Part shown: positions 1-7,069 of the stretch, in pieces | How positions within the stretch are numbered: position 1 is the stretch's first letter | Layout: the number at the start of each line of letters is the position of its first letter | NCBI GenBank assembly: GCA_012841995.1 | Contig: DUTQ01000105.1 | Coordinates: 1 to 8,427, forward strand | Direction: 5' to 3' | DNA length: 8,427 bases | DNA from: Thermoanaerobacterales bacterium | GTDB lineage: Bacteria; Bacillota; Thermosediminibacteria; Thermosediminibacterales; Tepidanaerobacteraceae | The notes under the pieces: model-generated | What the model was told of the DNA's origin: nothing | Seen by the model: the letters and a program-made list of their open reading frames with translations, nothing else | The model's database searches: none | Program-made: the position numbers and the translations under genes

Positions 1-216
1 GAAAAAACAAAAAAACTCATTCCTTTTTATCTTTAAGTTTAAATTATTAATCTCCTTATCCAAATCTTCTGGCTTAACATTTAATTTGTCAAGCTCTTCT
101 AACAGTTGATCTCTTTGCTTTTGAAGTTCTTCCAATCTTACTTCTGCTTTATAACGTAGAACCTTTGCCTTGTCTATTTTCTCCTTTAATTCTCGTAGCT
201 CCTTTTCAAGTTCCAC
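1..216 (-). CDS. Coiled-coil protein of unknown function (3'-partial)
   Basis: From a GTG at 216 the frame stays open for 72 codons to the window edge, so the C terminus is missing. The visible part is almost entirely charged helix with heptad-like Leu spacing (ELEKELRELKEKIDKAK, then RLEELQKQRDQLLEELDKL). A short break at NVKPEDL is followed by more helix, and the visible part ends in an unexpectedly hydrophobic NEFFCFF encoded by T-rich sequence. No catalytic motif is visible. It lies 39 nt after the Rad50/SbcC-like gene and in the same frame, so it is probably in the recA operon. It could be the start of the missing C-terminal half of that protein, or a small separate coiled-coil partner. 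I do not recognise the family. Confidence 0.7.
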   Translation of the reverse strand, partial: MELEKELRELKEKIDKAKVLRYKAEVRLEELQKQRDQLLEELDKLNVKPEDLDKEINNLNLKIKRNEFFCFF

Positions 217-224
217 CTGTGTTG

Positions 225-231
225 CCCCCTT
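225..231 (-). promoter_or_regulatory. Ribosome binding site that selects the GTG start of the last gene
   Basis: AAGGGGG lies 8 nt before the GTG at 216-214. In-frame ATG codons at 252 and 240 lie upstream of this site and have no comparable ribosome binding site of their own, so GTG 216 is preferred. Confidence 0.65.
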
Positions 232-255
232 TATAAGCATTAAAAAAAGCATGTG

Positions 256-1701
256 TTAAATATTAATTATTTGCCAAGCTATCTTATCAGCTTTATTTGC
301 ATCAATAGGATGTAGGCATGTAGGACATTTAGAAAGTTTTTTAAGTAATAAACAGTAATCAGTTACCATGATTTGTAGGCTTTTCGTGATATTTAATATA
401 TAATCTTCACCTTTTTTTAATGCGCTGTTTGTTTTTTTTAGATCTTCATTAATTCTATTAAGTTTCGCAACATGATCTATGCTTTTTTTAGCGTTTTCTA
501 AATATAAATTAGAACAAATAATTGAATTATAATCTCGTAAAAGCTTGTTTTGATATTTTAGTTTTTCTTCTAAAGTTTCGCTTTGATTTTTGTATGATGA
601 AAAAATATCAAGTTTTTCTTTTAGTACATATAGCTCTTCTATAAAGTTATCAGCTATTAAAACATCTTGAGTATCTTTAAGTAATTGGTTTGTTAACTTT
701 AGGGTTATATCAGTATCTCTTATTTTCTTTCTTAAGATAGACAAGCTTTTCATCTTTTCGCAACACAAAGTAGCATCTGAAATAAATCTTTTCGCCTCGT
801 CTATATATGCAAGCTTTTTTAAAATACTACTGCTATTGTTTATAGCAGAACAATTTTCACTAATTCTATCTTGTAGATTGCTCAAATATTCGTAGTCGTG
901 CCACAATAAACCCATTAATGAAATATTCTCTTCTGCTTTACTCAAAAAATTAATTCTGGCTAATGTTTTTTCTATCTCTTTAATTTCTTTTTCTGTGGGC
1001 AATAAAGATTCCTTGATCTTTATCAATTTTTTTAGTAAAGTTTTTTTTTGTTTTAAATCAACTATCAAAAGCTTTAATTCAGATATTCTTTTTTCAGTTA
1101 AATGAAGATCCTTATATTTTTCTAATTCTTGCTTTTTGGCATTTTTTTCACTTGAGAGTAATCTTCTTTGATGCTCGGCATCAGTAATATCTTTGATCAC
1201 TGTCCTTTGTGCCGCATCAATCACATGAATTCCAGCTAATTTTCCCAGTGCTTTTGCTCTTTTACTACCACTTTCAGAGATTAGAAATGGCCCTTCTAAT
1301 TGTTCTGCTAAGTTAACTGCAGTTATTGAATCCACATCAATATGCACCTTTGGAATCCCATGAGCCTTGATAATTTCCAATGGAATGGTATTTCCAAATC
1401 CTTCAAACACGTGTTTGCTATCATTTTCTTTTAAAATATACCTATTTATTTGCCCATCCCTTTCTCTGGTTATAAGTGTACCATTACTCATTTCAAGAGT
1501 CACCCTGCAAGAATTGCATCCTGCTGTTATAAAGTCCGTCCCTCGTGGCTCATTGTATAAAACCCATTTAAGTGCTCTAATAATAGCACTTTTACCTTGA
1601 TCTGTCTGACCTAAAATAACCGTTAAGCCGGGATCGAATTCAATGGTTGTATCTTTATGGGATTGGAAATTCTGAAGTCTGATTTTTTTAATAAACGCCA
1701 A
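256..1701 (-). CDS. Rad50/SbcC-like ATPase N-lobe with coiled coil and C-terminal zinc hook
   Basis: The first part of this 481-residue protein is a clear Rad50/SbcC N-terminal lobe: IKKIRLQNFQSHKDTTIEFD (4-23) and a Walker A GQTDQGKS (31-38). A long Lys/Glu/Leu-rich, probably coiled-coil region runs from about 165 to 455. A zinc-hook CPTC (459-462) follows, and the protein stops 19 residues later. In SbcC and Rad50 the hook lies mid-protein, followed by a second helical arm and a C-terminal lobe with the ABC signature and Walker B. Those parts are absent, so this chain alone should not hydrolyse ATP normally. The start is a TTG at 1701, supported by GGGGTGA overlapping the SbcD-like gene's stop and by the family alignment. 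The next gene, also coiled-coil, is in the same frame with only one stop codon between them. Alternatives are a split Rad50, a reduced family or a nonsense-interrupted gene. Confidence 0.85.
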   Translation of the reverse strand: MAFIKKIRLQNFQSHKDTTIEFDPGLTVILGQTDQGKSAIIRALKWVLYNEPRGTDFITAGCNSCRVTLEMSNGTLITRERDGQINRYILKENDSKHVFEGFGNTIPLEIIKAHGIPKVHIDVDSITAVNLAEQLEGPFLISESGSKRAKALGKLAGIHVIDAAQRTVIKDITDAEHQRRLLSSEKNAKKQELEKYKDLHLTEKRISELKLLIVDLKQKKTLLKKLIKIKESLLPTEKEIKEIEKTLARINFLSKAEENISLMGLLWHDYEYLSNLQDRISENCSAINNSSSILKKLAYIDEAKRFISDATLCCEKMKSLSILRKKIRDTDITLKLTNQLLKDTQDVLIADNFIEELYVLKEKLDIFSSYKNQSETLEEKLKYQNKLLRDYNSIICSNLYLENAKKSIDHVAKLNRINEDLKKTNSALKKGEDYILNITKSLQIMVTDYCLLLKKLSKCPTCLHPIDANKADKIAWQIINI

Positions 1702-1706
1702 TTAGC

Positions 1707-2708
1707 TCACCCCAAGGCAGTTTCAATATTAGTTCCTGATAAAATCTCTTGGCAAGCCTCAATTCTCTTGAGTGCTTCTTTAACTATACTATCATCTAAA
1801 TTGTTTTGTTTGGAGATTTTATAGATAATATCACTTAAATTAAGTGTATCATATTGGCCTGTAGAATAAACACTTTGAACAAATTCTGCAAGTTTTTTTT
1901 CCTTAAAAGCAAAGGCCTCCACTTTAAATCTATCAAGAACTTCATTACCAGGAAGAGCACATTTTATATTTTTTTCCTGTATATTTATTCCATTGGCATC
2001 TATATTAATTATAACTATTTTGGGCATCCTCGTAAACTCATTTACACTATTATTAATACGCACAAGGCTACCTGGATTAATAAAAAATTTGCCGTTAACC
2101 GTTTTTTTATCAAAACCGCTGTGGTAATGACCACTTAATGTAATATCAGCGTCAGTATCTAAAATCTCTTCAATTAATGTATATGACATTCCTTCAAAAA
2201 AAGGTTTTTCAAGTAGCATTCCGTGAACCATATGTACTGCAAAATCTACATGTGGTGATTTATCAATAATATAGCTTCTTTTCTTACCTTCTCTATCGAT
2301 TCCATAAAAATAATGTTGACCAGATAACTGTAATTTTATTGAATCCTTTTCAAAGAAAATTTTTTCATCAGGTTTAATTAACCTTATTAAGCCTATGCTA
2401 TCTAGCAATCCTAACATTGTGCGGTTTATTGTTAACGGGTTTTGACCATATATATCGTGATTCCCTGCTACTGCATATATTGGGATTGAGTAATTGTTTA
2501 AAATTAAAACCAATTCTCGCACTAATGACGGTGATATATCTGGCCTATCAAAAATATCACCACCATGGAGAATTAAATCCACATTGTATTCTTTTGCAAT
2601 ATCGAAAACTTCTTTTATCTTCTCAAATGAAGTTTTTAAAAAGTTGTCTAGGCGATTTTGAGGGTTTGTTCCTCTTATATGTGTATCTGTAAAAAACAAT
2701 AGACGCAT
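1707..2708 (-). CDS. SbcD/Mre11-like DNA repair exonuclease (metallophosphoesterase)
   Basis: This 333-residue protein is somewhat shorter than E. coli SbcD (about 400). The calcineurin-type two-metal nuclease site is complete: DTH (D8, H10), HGGDIFDRP (48-56, D51), GNHD (82-85), H162 in VHGM and GHYH (193-196). The spacing and the start MRLLFFTDTH follow the SbcD/Mre11 (COG0420) pattern, unlike the membrane phosphoesterase upstream. A helical, charged C-terminal part (about 255-333) follows the nuclease core, where Mre11 proteins bind the Rad50/SbcC coiled-coil base. Proteins of this family cut DNA ends and hairpins in an ATP-controlled complex with SbcC. It starts 3 nt after recA, with a GAGGAAGG ribosome binding site inside the recA tail, and is followed 5 nt later by the SbcC-like gene, its likely partner. 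I leave the symbol empty because the partner is atypical. Confidence 0.88.
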   Translation of the reverse strand: MRLLFFTDTHIRGTNPQNRLDNFLKTSFEKIKEVFDIAKEYNVDLILHGGDIFDRPDISPSLVRELVLILNNYSIPIYAVAGNHDIYGQNPLTINRTMLGLLDSIGLIRLIKPDEKIFFEKDSIKLQLSGQHYFYGIDREGKKRSYIIDKSPHVDFAVHMVHGMLLEKPFFEGMSYTLIEEILDTDADITLSGHYHSGFDKKTVNGKFFINPGSLVRINNSVNEFTRMPKIVIINIDANGINIQEKNIKCALPGNEVLDRFKVEAFAFKEKKLAEFVQSVYSTGQYDTLNLSDIIYKISKQNNLDDSIVKEALKRIEACQEILSGTNIETALG

Positions 2709-2711
2709 TTT

Positions 2712-3743
2712 TTAAGCGCCTTCCTCTTTTTCATTTTTCTCCGATGACTTATCTTTTACTAGATGATATTTTTCTTTGATTTTGCATTGAATCTCCTCAA
2801 GTATATCTGGATGTTCTTTTAGATATTGTTTCGCATTTTCACGCCCCTGACCTAATTTTTCTTCACCATATGAATACCATGAACCGCTTTTTTTAATGAT
2901 ATCTTCATCACTAGCAAAGTCTAATATACATCCTTCTTTTGAAATTCCCTCACCATATATAATATCAAATTCGGCCTGTTTAAAAGGTGGAGCGACTTTA
3001 TTTTTTACAACTTTAACCCTTGTCTTGTTTCCTAGCATTTGGTCACCTTGTTTTATTATCTCGCTTCTTCTCACTTCAAGGCGAACTGATGAGTAAAACT
3101 TTAAGGCTCTACCACCAGGAGTAGTTTCTGGATTGCCAAACATTATCCCCACTTTTTCTCTTAATTGGTTGATAAATATAGCTGATGTTTTTGATTTACT
3201 TATAGCACCTGCTAGCTTTCTCAATGCTTGTGACATTAGACGTGCCTGAAGGCCAACATGAGCATCGCCCATATCCCCATCTAGTTCAGCTTTAGGCACA
3301 AGTGCTGCAACTGAATCTACAACAACTACATCTACTGCTCCACTTCTGACAAGAGCTTCCGCGATCTCTAATGCTTGTTCACCAGTATCAGGTTGAGATA
3401 TCAATAAATTATCAGTATCAACACCTAAATTATGTGCATAAACCGGATCAAGAGCATGCTCTGCATCAATAAAGGCGGCTGTTCCGCCCATTTTCTGAGC
3501 CTCTGCAATAATATGTAATGCAACTGTTGTCTTTCCAGAAGATTCTGGGCCATATATTTCTATGATTCTTCCTCTTGGTATCCCGCCTACCCCAAGAGCT
3601 ATATCAAGCGGTAAAGCACCAGTAGGAATAACTTCAACATCAAAGCGAGACCCTGCTTCTCCCAATTTCATTATAGAACCTTTGCCGAATTGACGTTCAA
3701 TTTGAGATAAAGCCATCTCAAGAGCTTTTTGCTTTTCTATCAT
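2712..3743 (-). CDS. recA: Recombinase RecA
   Basis: RecA coats single-stranded DNA, drives homologous strand exchange and stimulates LexA self-cleavage. From the ATG at 3743 the protein is 343 residues, normal for the family. Motifs are Walker A GPESSGKT (65-72), catalytic Glu95 in IDAEHALD, Walker B VVVVDS (139-144), the DNA-binding L2 region [20 protein letters not shown] (192-211) and a conserved Tyr263 in IIYGEGIS. The C terminus is charged and ends EKEEGA, like the acidic tails of other RecA proteins. There is no intein or frameshift. The gene has its own promoter with a LexA box, so it is probably SOS-induced. The SbcD-like gene starts 3 nt after its stop, which suggests a repair operon. 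RecX is not adjacent in this window. Confidence 0.99.
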   Translation of the reverse strand: MIEKQKALEMALSQIERQFGKGSIMKLGEAGSRFDVEVIPTGALPLDIALGVGGIPRGRIIEIYGPESSGKTTVALHIIAEAQKMGGTAAFIDAEHALDPVYAHNLGVDTDNLLISQPDTGEQALEIAEALVRSGAVDVVVVDSVAALVPKAELDGDMGDAHVGLQARLMSQALRKLAGAISKSKTSAIFINQLREKVGIMFGNPETTPGGRALKFYSSVRLEVRRSEIIKQGDQMLGNKTRVKVVKNKVAPPFKQAEFDIIYGEGISKEGCILDFASDEDIIKKSGSWYSYGEEKLGQGRENAKQYLKEHPDILEEIQCKIKEKYHLVKDKSSEKNEKEEGA

Positions 3744-3750
3744 AATGTTT

Positions 3751-3756
3751 CCCTCC
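3751..3756 (-). promoter_or_regulatory. Ribosome binding site that fixes the recA start
   Basis: GGAGGG lies 7 nt before the ATG at 3743-3741. An in-frame TTG at 3758 would place this site inside the coding sequence, so the ATG at 3743 is the start. Confidence 0.9.
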
Positions 3757-3769
3757 AAACATTTGTTCT
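3756..3769 (-). promoter_or_regulatory. LexA (DinR) SOS box in the recA promoter
   Basis: AGAACAAATGTTTG matches the Gram-positive LexA/DinR consensus CGAACRNRYGTTYG at 13 of 14 positions; only the first base differs. It starts 6 nt after the -10, over the expected transcription start, and its last base is the first G of the recA ribosome binding site. Bound LexA would block initiation and release it on DNA damage, the classic recA regulation. The match is seen directly; the regulation is inferred. Confidence 0.82.
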
Positions 3770-3775
3770 ATATCA

Positions 3776-3804
3776 ATTATAGATTCAAAATATTAAGTAG
3801 TCAA
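3776..3804 (-). promoter_or_regulatory. Sigma-A promoter of recA (-35 TTGACT, 17-bp spacer, -10 TATAAT)
   Basis: The -35 TTGACT occupies 3804-3799 (5 of 6 matches to TTGACA). A 17-bp spacer follows, then a perfect TATAAT -10 at 3781-3776. The expected transcription start is near 3769, inside the LexA box. The promoter fills the 63-bp gap between thpR and recA, so recA and the genes after it can be transcribed independently of the cinA block. Confidence 0.85.
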
Positions 3805-3806
3805 AC

Positions 3807-4370
3807 TCATTTTTTAAGTTCACATGAAAAAATATTAGTATATTTAGGGCCGGTATTAAACAATTCGCTTTTTACTAGATTTATATTGTTTGCCTCGAAA
3901 CTTGTGCTAATATTTAATTTTTGTTTATATCTGATTGTATCAAATTTAAAAGGATATCTAAACCTAGCCAAAGTCAAATGTGGACGAAAAGGCTTTACAT
4001 CATAATTTAAACCTATCTCATCAAGTTTATAGTCTAAATCTGTTTTTAATTTTAACAGCTGATGAGAGTTTTCCATCCCTATCCAAAAAACTTTTGCACA
4101 CTTGTGATTAGGAAAAAAACCAAATTTACAAAGTTTTAATAAAAATGGTTTATTATTTTTTGCTAATTCGGAAATTATATTTTTAAGTAATGGAATAATA
4201 TTTTTATTAATATCACCCAAAAAAGCTAGTGTTAGATGGATATTTTCTAAATCAACCCATTTTGCTCCTTCGAATATATCAATCAAGTTGTTTTTCTTAA
4301 TGTAGTATTCAATTTCCTTTTTTACTTCATTATTTATATCAAGAGAAATAAAACTTCTAATTTTCTCCAT
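3807..4370 (-). CDS. thpR: RNA 2',3'-cyclic phosphodiesterase (2'-5' RNA ligase family)
   Basis: This 187-residue protein is of normal length for the LigT/ThpR branch of the 2H phosphoesterase superfamily. Both catalytic HxTx motifs are present, HLTL at 45-48 (in NIHLTLAFLGD) and HLTL at 131-134 (in PFRPHLTLARF), along with the family opening RSFISLDI. ThpR enzymes open 2',3'-cyclic phosphate ends of RNA to 2'-phosphate; E. coli LigT also forms 2'-5' RNA linkages in vitro. The product should be a soluble cytoplasmic protein. It overlaps the membrane phosphoesterase gene by 14 nt, consistent with translational coupling. Its stop codon sits 2 nt before the -35 of the recA promoter, so it probably ends the upstream transcription block, although no terminator is visible and readthrough into recA is possible. 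The family call is secure; the cellular RNA substrate is not known. Confidence 0.93.
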   Translation of the reverse strand: MEKIRSFISLDINNEVKKEIEYYIKKNNLIDIFEGAKWVDLENIHLTLAFLGDINKNIIPLLKNIISELAKNNKPFLLKLCKFGFFPNHKCAKVFWIGMENSHQLLKLKTDLDYKLDEIGLNYDVKPFRPHLTLARFRYPFKFDTIRYKQKLNISTSFEANNINLVKSELFNTGPKYTNIFSCELKK

Positions 4371-5760
4371 CGATCGTTTCTCCTTTATTGAAAAATATCC
4401 TTTCTACTTGAAAACCTGCTTTAATATTTGAAATCTGAATAATATCGGCAGCAATTAGTTTTGGCTTTTGGGTATATTGTTCTGACTTCATAAGGTATAG
4501 AACCACTGCAGAATACGGAACATCATTAGATGACTGAAACCCTCTTATTCCAGCTGCTCCTGTTGTACCTGCATTAATGAAGATAGTATCTTGCTCTTGC
4601 TTAACTTCTAATTTGTGTGTATGACCATTTAAAATTATCGGTACAATACCAGTAAAGTTTTTTGTCACTTTTGGATTGTGAACAGCCAATATATCTGGTA
4701 TATCAGAATTTGCTAAAAACCATTCTTTTACAAATAAATTCATTTCTGCAATTTCCTGTCTGTTAGGCAATAATATATTAGATTTTTGAGAAACAGGATC
4801 TTTAAACCCTAATATTTTTATGCCTTCGATTTCTATCATGTTATCTTCTAATACAAAAACATTTTTAATGCTTTTTAGCATGTTTATAGTAGTATATGAA
4901 TCATGATTCCCTGGTATAAAAATATATTTTACAGGTAAATGAGATAAATTATTTTTTATCATATCTTCAAGAATCGGTCCATAATCAGTAATATCACCAG
5001 TATCAACTATGAAATCAATATTAAAGTTATTTACAATTTGTTGCATAAAATCAAATGCCATGGGATTGTTGTGAATATCACTAACATGTAAAATTTTAAC
5101 CGTTTTTTCTACACCATCTATTGACTCGATATCTTCCATCCTGTTAAAAACCATAGATATGTTATCAGACATGTTTTTAAACTGTTCACCTAATTTATTT
5201 ATTTGCGATGACCCACTATCCAAAAGTCCTATTATCCAAGGTGCAGCTTTTAATGTACCAGAATACTCCGGGTTTTTAAAAGCATTTGTATTATAGGTCA
5301 ATGCTATTGAACTTATAATCAAAACAGCAATCAAAGATCCCATAAGACAGCTATATACTAGGTGCTTTTTATCTAATCTCATAATTAGCGCAGCTATTAG
5401 TCCTCCTAATGCTCCTAATAGAAATATTTTATATACCAACCTATAAATGGCTTTGAGTGCAGCCGGCTTAAAAATTTCTATAAGCTCTGCTTTGCCAGAA
5501 GAGTTTTCAAAGGCTTTAAAAAACTCTAGGTTTATATGCTGCAAACTTATATTAATACACATGGGCGAATTATGAGTTCTTACTTTTAAAACACCTAATG
5601 GGGGTAGATTAATTGATGTAATACCTTTATCAGAAACTTTGACATTTACAAAAAACTCTAGGCCGTATAAGTTTACTTTTTCATTAGCAAATAGGTGAAT
5701 CATAATAAGTGCACTTAAGGCAGTAACGATAAATATTTTTGTGGTCTGTTTTAATTTCAT
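4357..5760 (-). CDS. Membrane-anchored calcineurin-like metallophosphoesterase
   Basis: This 467-residue protein has hydrophobic segments at about 8-25, 110-128 and 134-156, and a C-terminal calcineurin-like phosphoesterase domain from about 221. The two-metal site is readable: DIH (D228, H230), GDITD (D256), GNHD (284-287), H361 in AVHNP and GHTH (379-382). Positive charge sits at the N terminus (MKLKQTTK) and in the short loop after helix 2 (RLDKKH), so the positive-inside rule puts residues 26-106 and the catalytic domain outside the cytoplasm. Residues 26-106 match no domain I recognise. The substrate is unknown: the fold hydrolyses phosphomonoesters, phosphodiesters or pyrophosphate bonds on many molecules. 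It lies between cinA (4-nt gap) and thpR (14-nt overlap), so it is probably co-transcribed with both. The enzyme class is well supported. The topology is inferred and the biological role is not known. Confidence 0.88.
   Translation of the reverse strand: MKLKQTTKIFIVTALSALIMIHLFANEKVNLYGLEFFVNVKVSDKGITSINLPPLGVLKVRTHNSPMCINISLQHINLEFFKAFENSSGKAELIEIFKPAALKAIYRLVYKIFLLGALGGLIAALIMRLDKKHLVYSCLMGSLIAVLIISSIALTYNTNAFKNPEYSGTLKAAPWIIGLLDSGSSQINKLGEQFKNMSDNISMVFNRMEDIESIDGVEKTVKILHVSDIHNNPMAFDFMQQIVNNFNIDFIVDTGDITDYGPILEDMIKNNLSHLPVKYIFIPGNHDSYTTINMLKSIKNVFVLEDNMIEIEGIKILGFKDPVSQKSNILLPNRQEIAEMNLFVKEWFLANSDIPDILAVHNPKVTKNFTGIVPIILNGHTHKLEVKQEQDTIFINAGTTGAAGIRGFQSSNDVPYSAVVLYLMKSEQYTQKPKLIAADIIQISNIKAGFQVERIFFNKGETIDGEN
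4379..4386 (-). promoter_or_regulatory. Ribosome binding site of thpR, inside the preceding gene
   Basis: AAAGGAGA lies 8 nt before the ATG at 4370, within the last codons of the membrane phosphoesterase gene. It supports a start that overlaps the upstream gene by 14 nt. Confidence 0.75.
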
Positions 5761-5764
5761 CTAA

Positions 5765-5770
5765 TCACCT
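5765..5770 (-). promoter_or_regulatory. Ribosome binding site of the membrane metallophosphoesterase, overlapping the cinA stop
   Basis: AGGTGA contains the last cinA sense codon and its TGA stop, 4 nt before the ATG at 5760. This arrangement is typical of translational coupling. Confidence 0.65.
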
Positions 5771-7003
5771 ATATGTTTTTAGAATGTTAAAAACTAAGTG
5801 TAATGCCGCATTAGCCGCTCTTTCTTTTATTTCTTTCCTTATGCCACGAAAGATATGCTTTTTTACAATATCACTCTTTGAATCTGAATATCCAATATAC
5901 ACTAATCCAACTGGCTTTTTATCAGTTCCTCCTCCTGGTCCCGCTATCCCCGTAATAGATAAGCCAATATCACACTGATATAATTTTCTTAATCCTTGCG
6001 CCATTTCTAAAGCAGTTTGTTCACTTACAGCCCCATACTTCTTCAATGTATTATGTTTTACACCTAAAAGTTCAGTTTTTGATCTATTGCTATAAGAAAT
6101 AATGCCACGTTCAAAATTTTTGGAAACTCCTGGAACATTCGTCAATTTATGTGATATAAGACCACCTGTACACGATTCAGCTGTAGCTAACGTGAGATTA
6201 TTATTTGAAAGAAATCTCGCAACTATTTCTTCAATATTTTCGTTATCATAGCCATAAACATATTCGCCAATCCTAGATAAAATCTCTTTTTCCAAAGGTT
6301 CAATGAGATCTTGTGCCTTTTTAACGCTGTCGGCCTTTGCCGTAATCCTTAACGTAACTTCTCCCATTTTTGCAAGTGGAGCAATAGTTGGATTTGTCTG
6401 ATTTGCTAAAAGATCCTCAATTTCTTCTTCAAGTTTTGATTCACCTAAACCATAAAATTTTAGGACTCTAGAATGAATAACCTCTGAACTTAATTTGGAA
6501 AGATACGGTATAACTGTGTCCATTAACATTGGTTCCATTTCAAAAGGAGGGCCAGGCAGCATTACAATTATCTTTGAATCATATTTTAGCAACACTCCTG
6601 GCGCTGTACCTCTTTTATTGGGAATCGATACGGCATTTTTCGGCATTAGAGCCTGTTTGTAATTATTTTTTGTCATTATTATTCTATGAGTTTCAAAGTA
6701 TTTTTTTATGCGCTCTAAAGAATGTTGGTCAACTTCCAAGGGGATTTTAAGATAAGAACTTATTGTCTCCTTTGTCAAATCATCTATTGTGGGCCCAAGC
6801 CCTCCAGTTAAAATAATAAGATCAGAGCGCTTGATTGCAGCACTAAAAACTTCTATTATCCTATCGCGATTATCCCCAACACAAGTATGAAAGTAAACAT
6901 CAATTCCTATATCCTGCAATGCTTTTGATATGATTTGAGCATTTGTGTTAGCTATCTGGCCAAGAAGCAGTTCTGATCCGATAGCAATAGTTTCAGCCTT
7001 CAT
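5765..7003 (-). CDS. cinA: CinA: nicotinamide-nucleotide amidase / competence-damage-inducible protein
   Basis: At 412 residues it has the full two-domain CinA layout. The N-terminal MoCF/COG1058 domain carries the family opening AIGSELLLGQIANTNAQ (7-23), LTGGLGPTIDDLTKET (65-80) and LPGPPFEMEPM (149-159). In characterised homologues this domain acts as an ADP-ribose pyrophosphatase. The C-terminal PncC domain (about 255-412) has TLATAESCTGG (271-281) and GIAGPGGGTDKKPVG (352-366). In that family it deamidates NMN to nicotinate mononucleotide, recycling NMN made by NAD-dependent DNA ligase. The protein should be cytoplasmic. In Gram-positives cinA often sits near recA and in some species is induced with competence; here three genes and a separate recA promoter follow. 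The stop TGA overlaps the next gene's ribosome binding site. No key motif is missing. Activities are inferred from the family. Confidence 0.96.
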   Translation of the reverse strand: MKAETIAIGSELLLGQIANTNAQIISKALQDIGIDVYFHTCVGDNRDRIIEVFSAAIKRSDLIILTGGLGPTIDDLTKETISSYLKIPLEVDQHSLERIKKYFETHRIIMTKNNYKQALMPKNAVSIPNKRGTAPGVLLKYDSKIIVMLPGPPFEMEPMLMDTVIPYLSKLSSEVIHSRVLKFYGLGESKLEEEIEDLLANQTNPTIAPLAKMGEVTLRITAKADSVKKAQDLIEPLEKEILSRIGEYVYGYDNENIEEIVARFLSNNNLTLATAESCTGGLISHKLTNVPGVSKNFERGIISYSNRSKTELLGVKHNTLKKYGAVSEQTALEMAQGLRKLYQCDIGLSITGIAGPGGGTDKKPVGLVYIGYSDSKSDIVKKHIFRGIRKEIKERAANAALHLVFNILKTYR

Positions 7004-7007
7004 TAAA

Positions 7008-7014
7008 TCACCTT
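7008..7014 (-). promoter_or_regulatory. Ribosome binding site of cinA
   Basis: AAGGTGA lies 4 nt before the ATG at 7003 and supports that start. The start also matches the family N terminus, MKAETIAIGSELLLG. The 66-bp gap upstream is almost pure A/T. Confidence 0.7.
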
Positions 7015-7069
7015 CGAAATATTTTTACCTAAAAATTAATTAAAATTTTAAAACAGAAACCTCAATATA

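Noticed and set aside
1..15. T-run on the coding strand as a terminator
   Set aside because: No stem precedes it and it lies within an open coding frame.
217..255. Start of the last gene at ATG 252 or ATG 240
   Set aside because: Neither has a suitable ribosome binding site, while GTG 216 has AAGGGGG at 8 nt.
1367..1600. Plus-strand open frames here and at 1854-2138, 2417-2692, 2896-3096, 3745-4005, 5739-5978 and 6529-6750
   Set aside because: All lie mostly antisense to well-supported minus-strand genes. I recognise no protein family in any of them.
3744..3758. Alternative recA start at the in-frame TTG at 3758 (adds five residues)
   Set aside because: The ribosome binding site GGAGGG would lie inside the coding sequence. 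The ATG at 3743 has that site at 7-nt spacing and gives the usual RecA N terminus.
7004..7069. Possible promoter or terminator in the gap before cinA
   Set aside because: The stretch is nearly pure A/T. The only -35-like hexamer (TTGAGG) has no good -10 at the right distance, and no GC-containing hairpin precedes a T-run.
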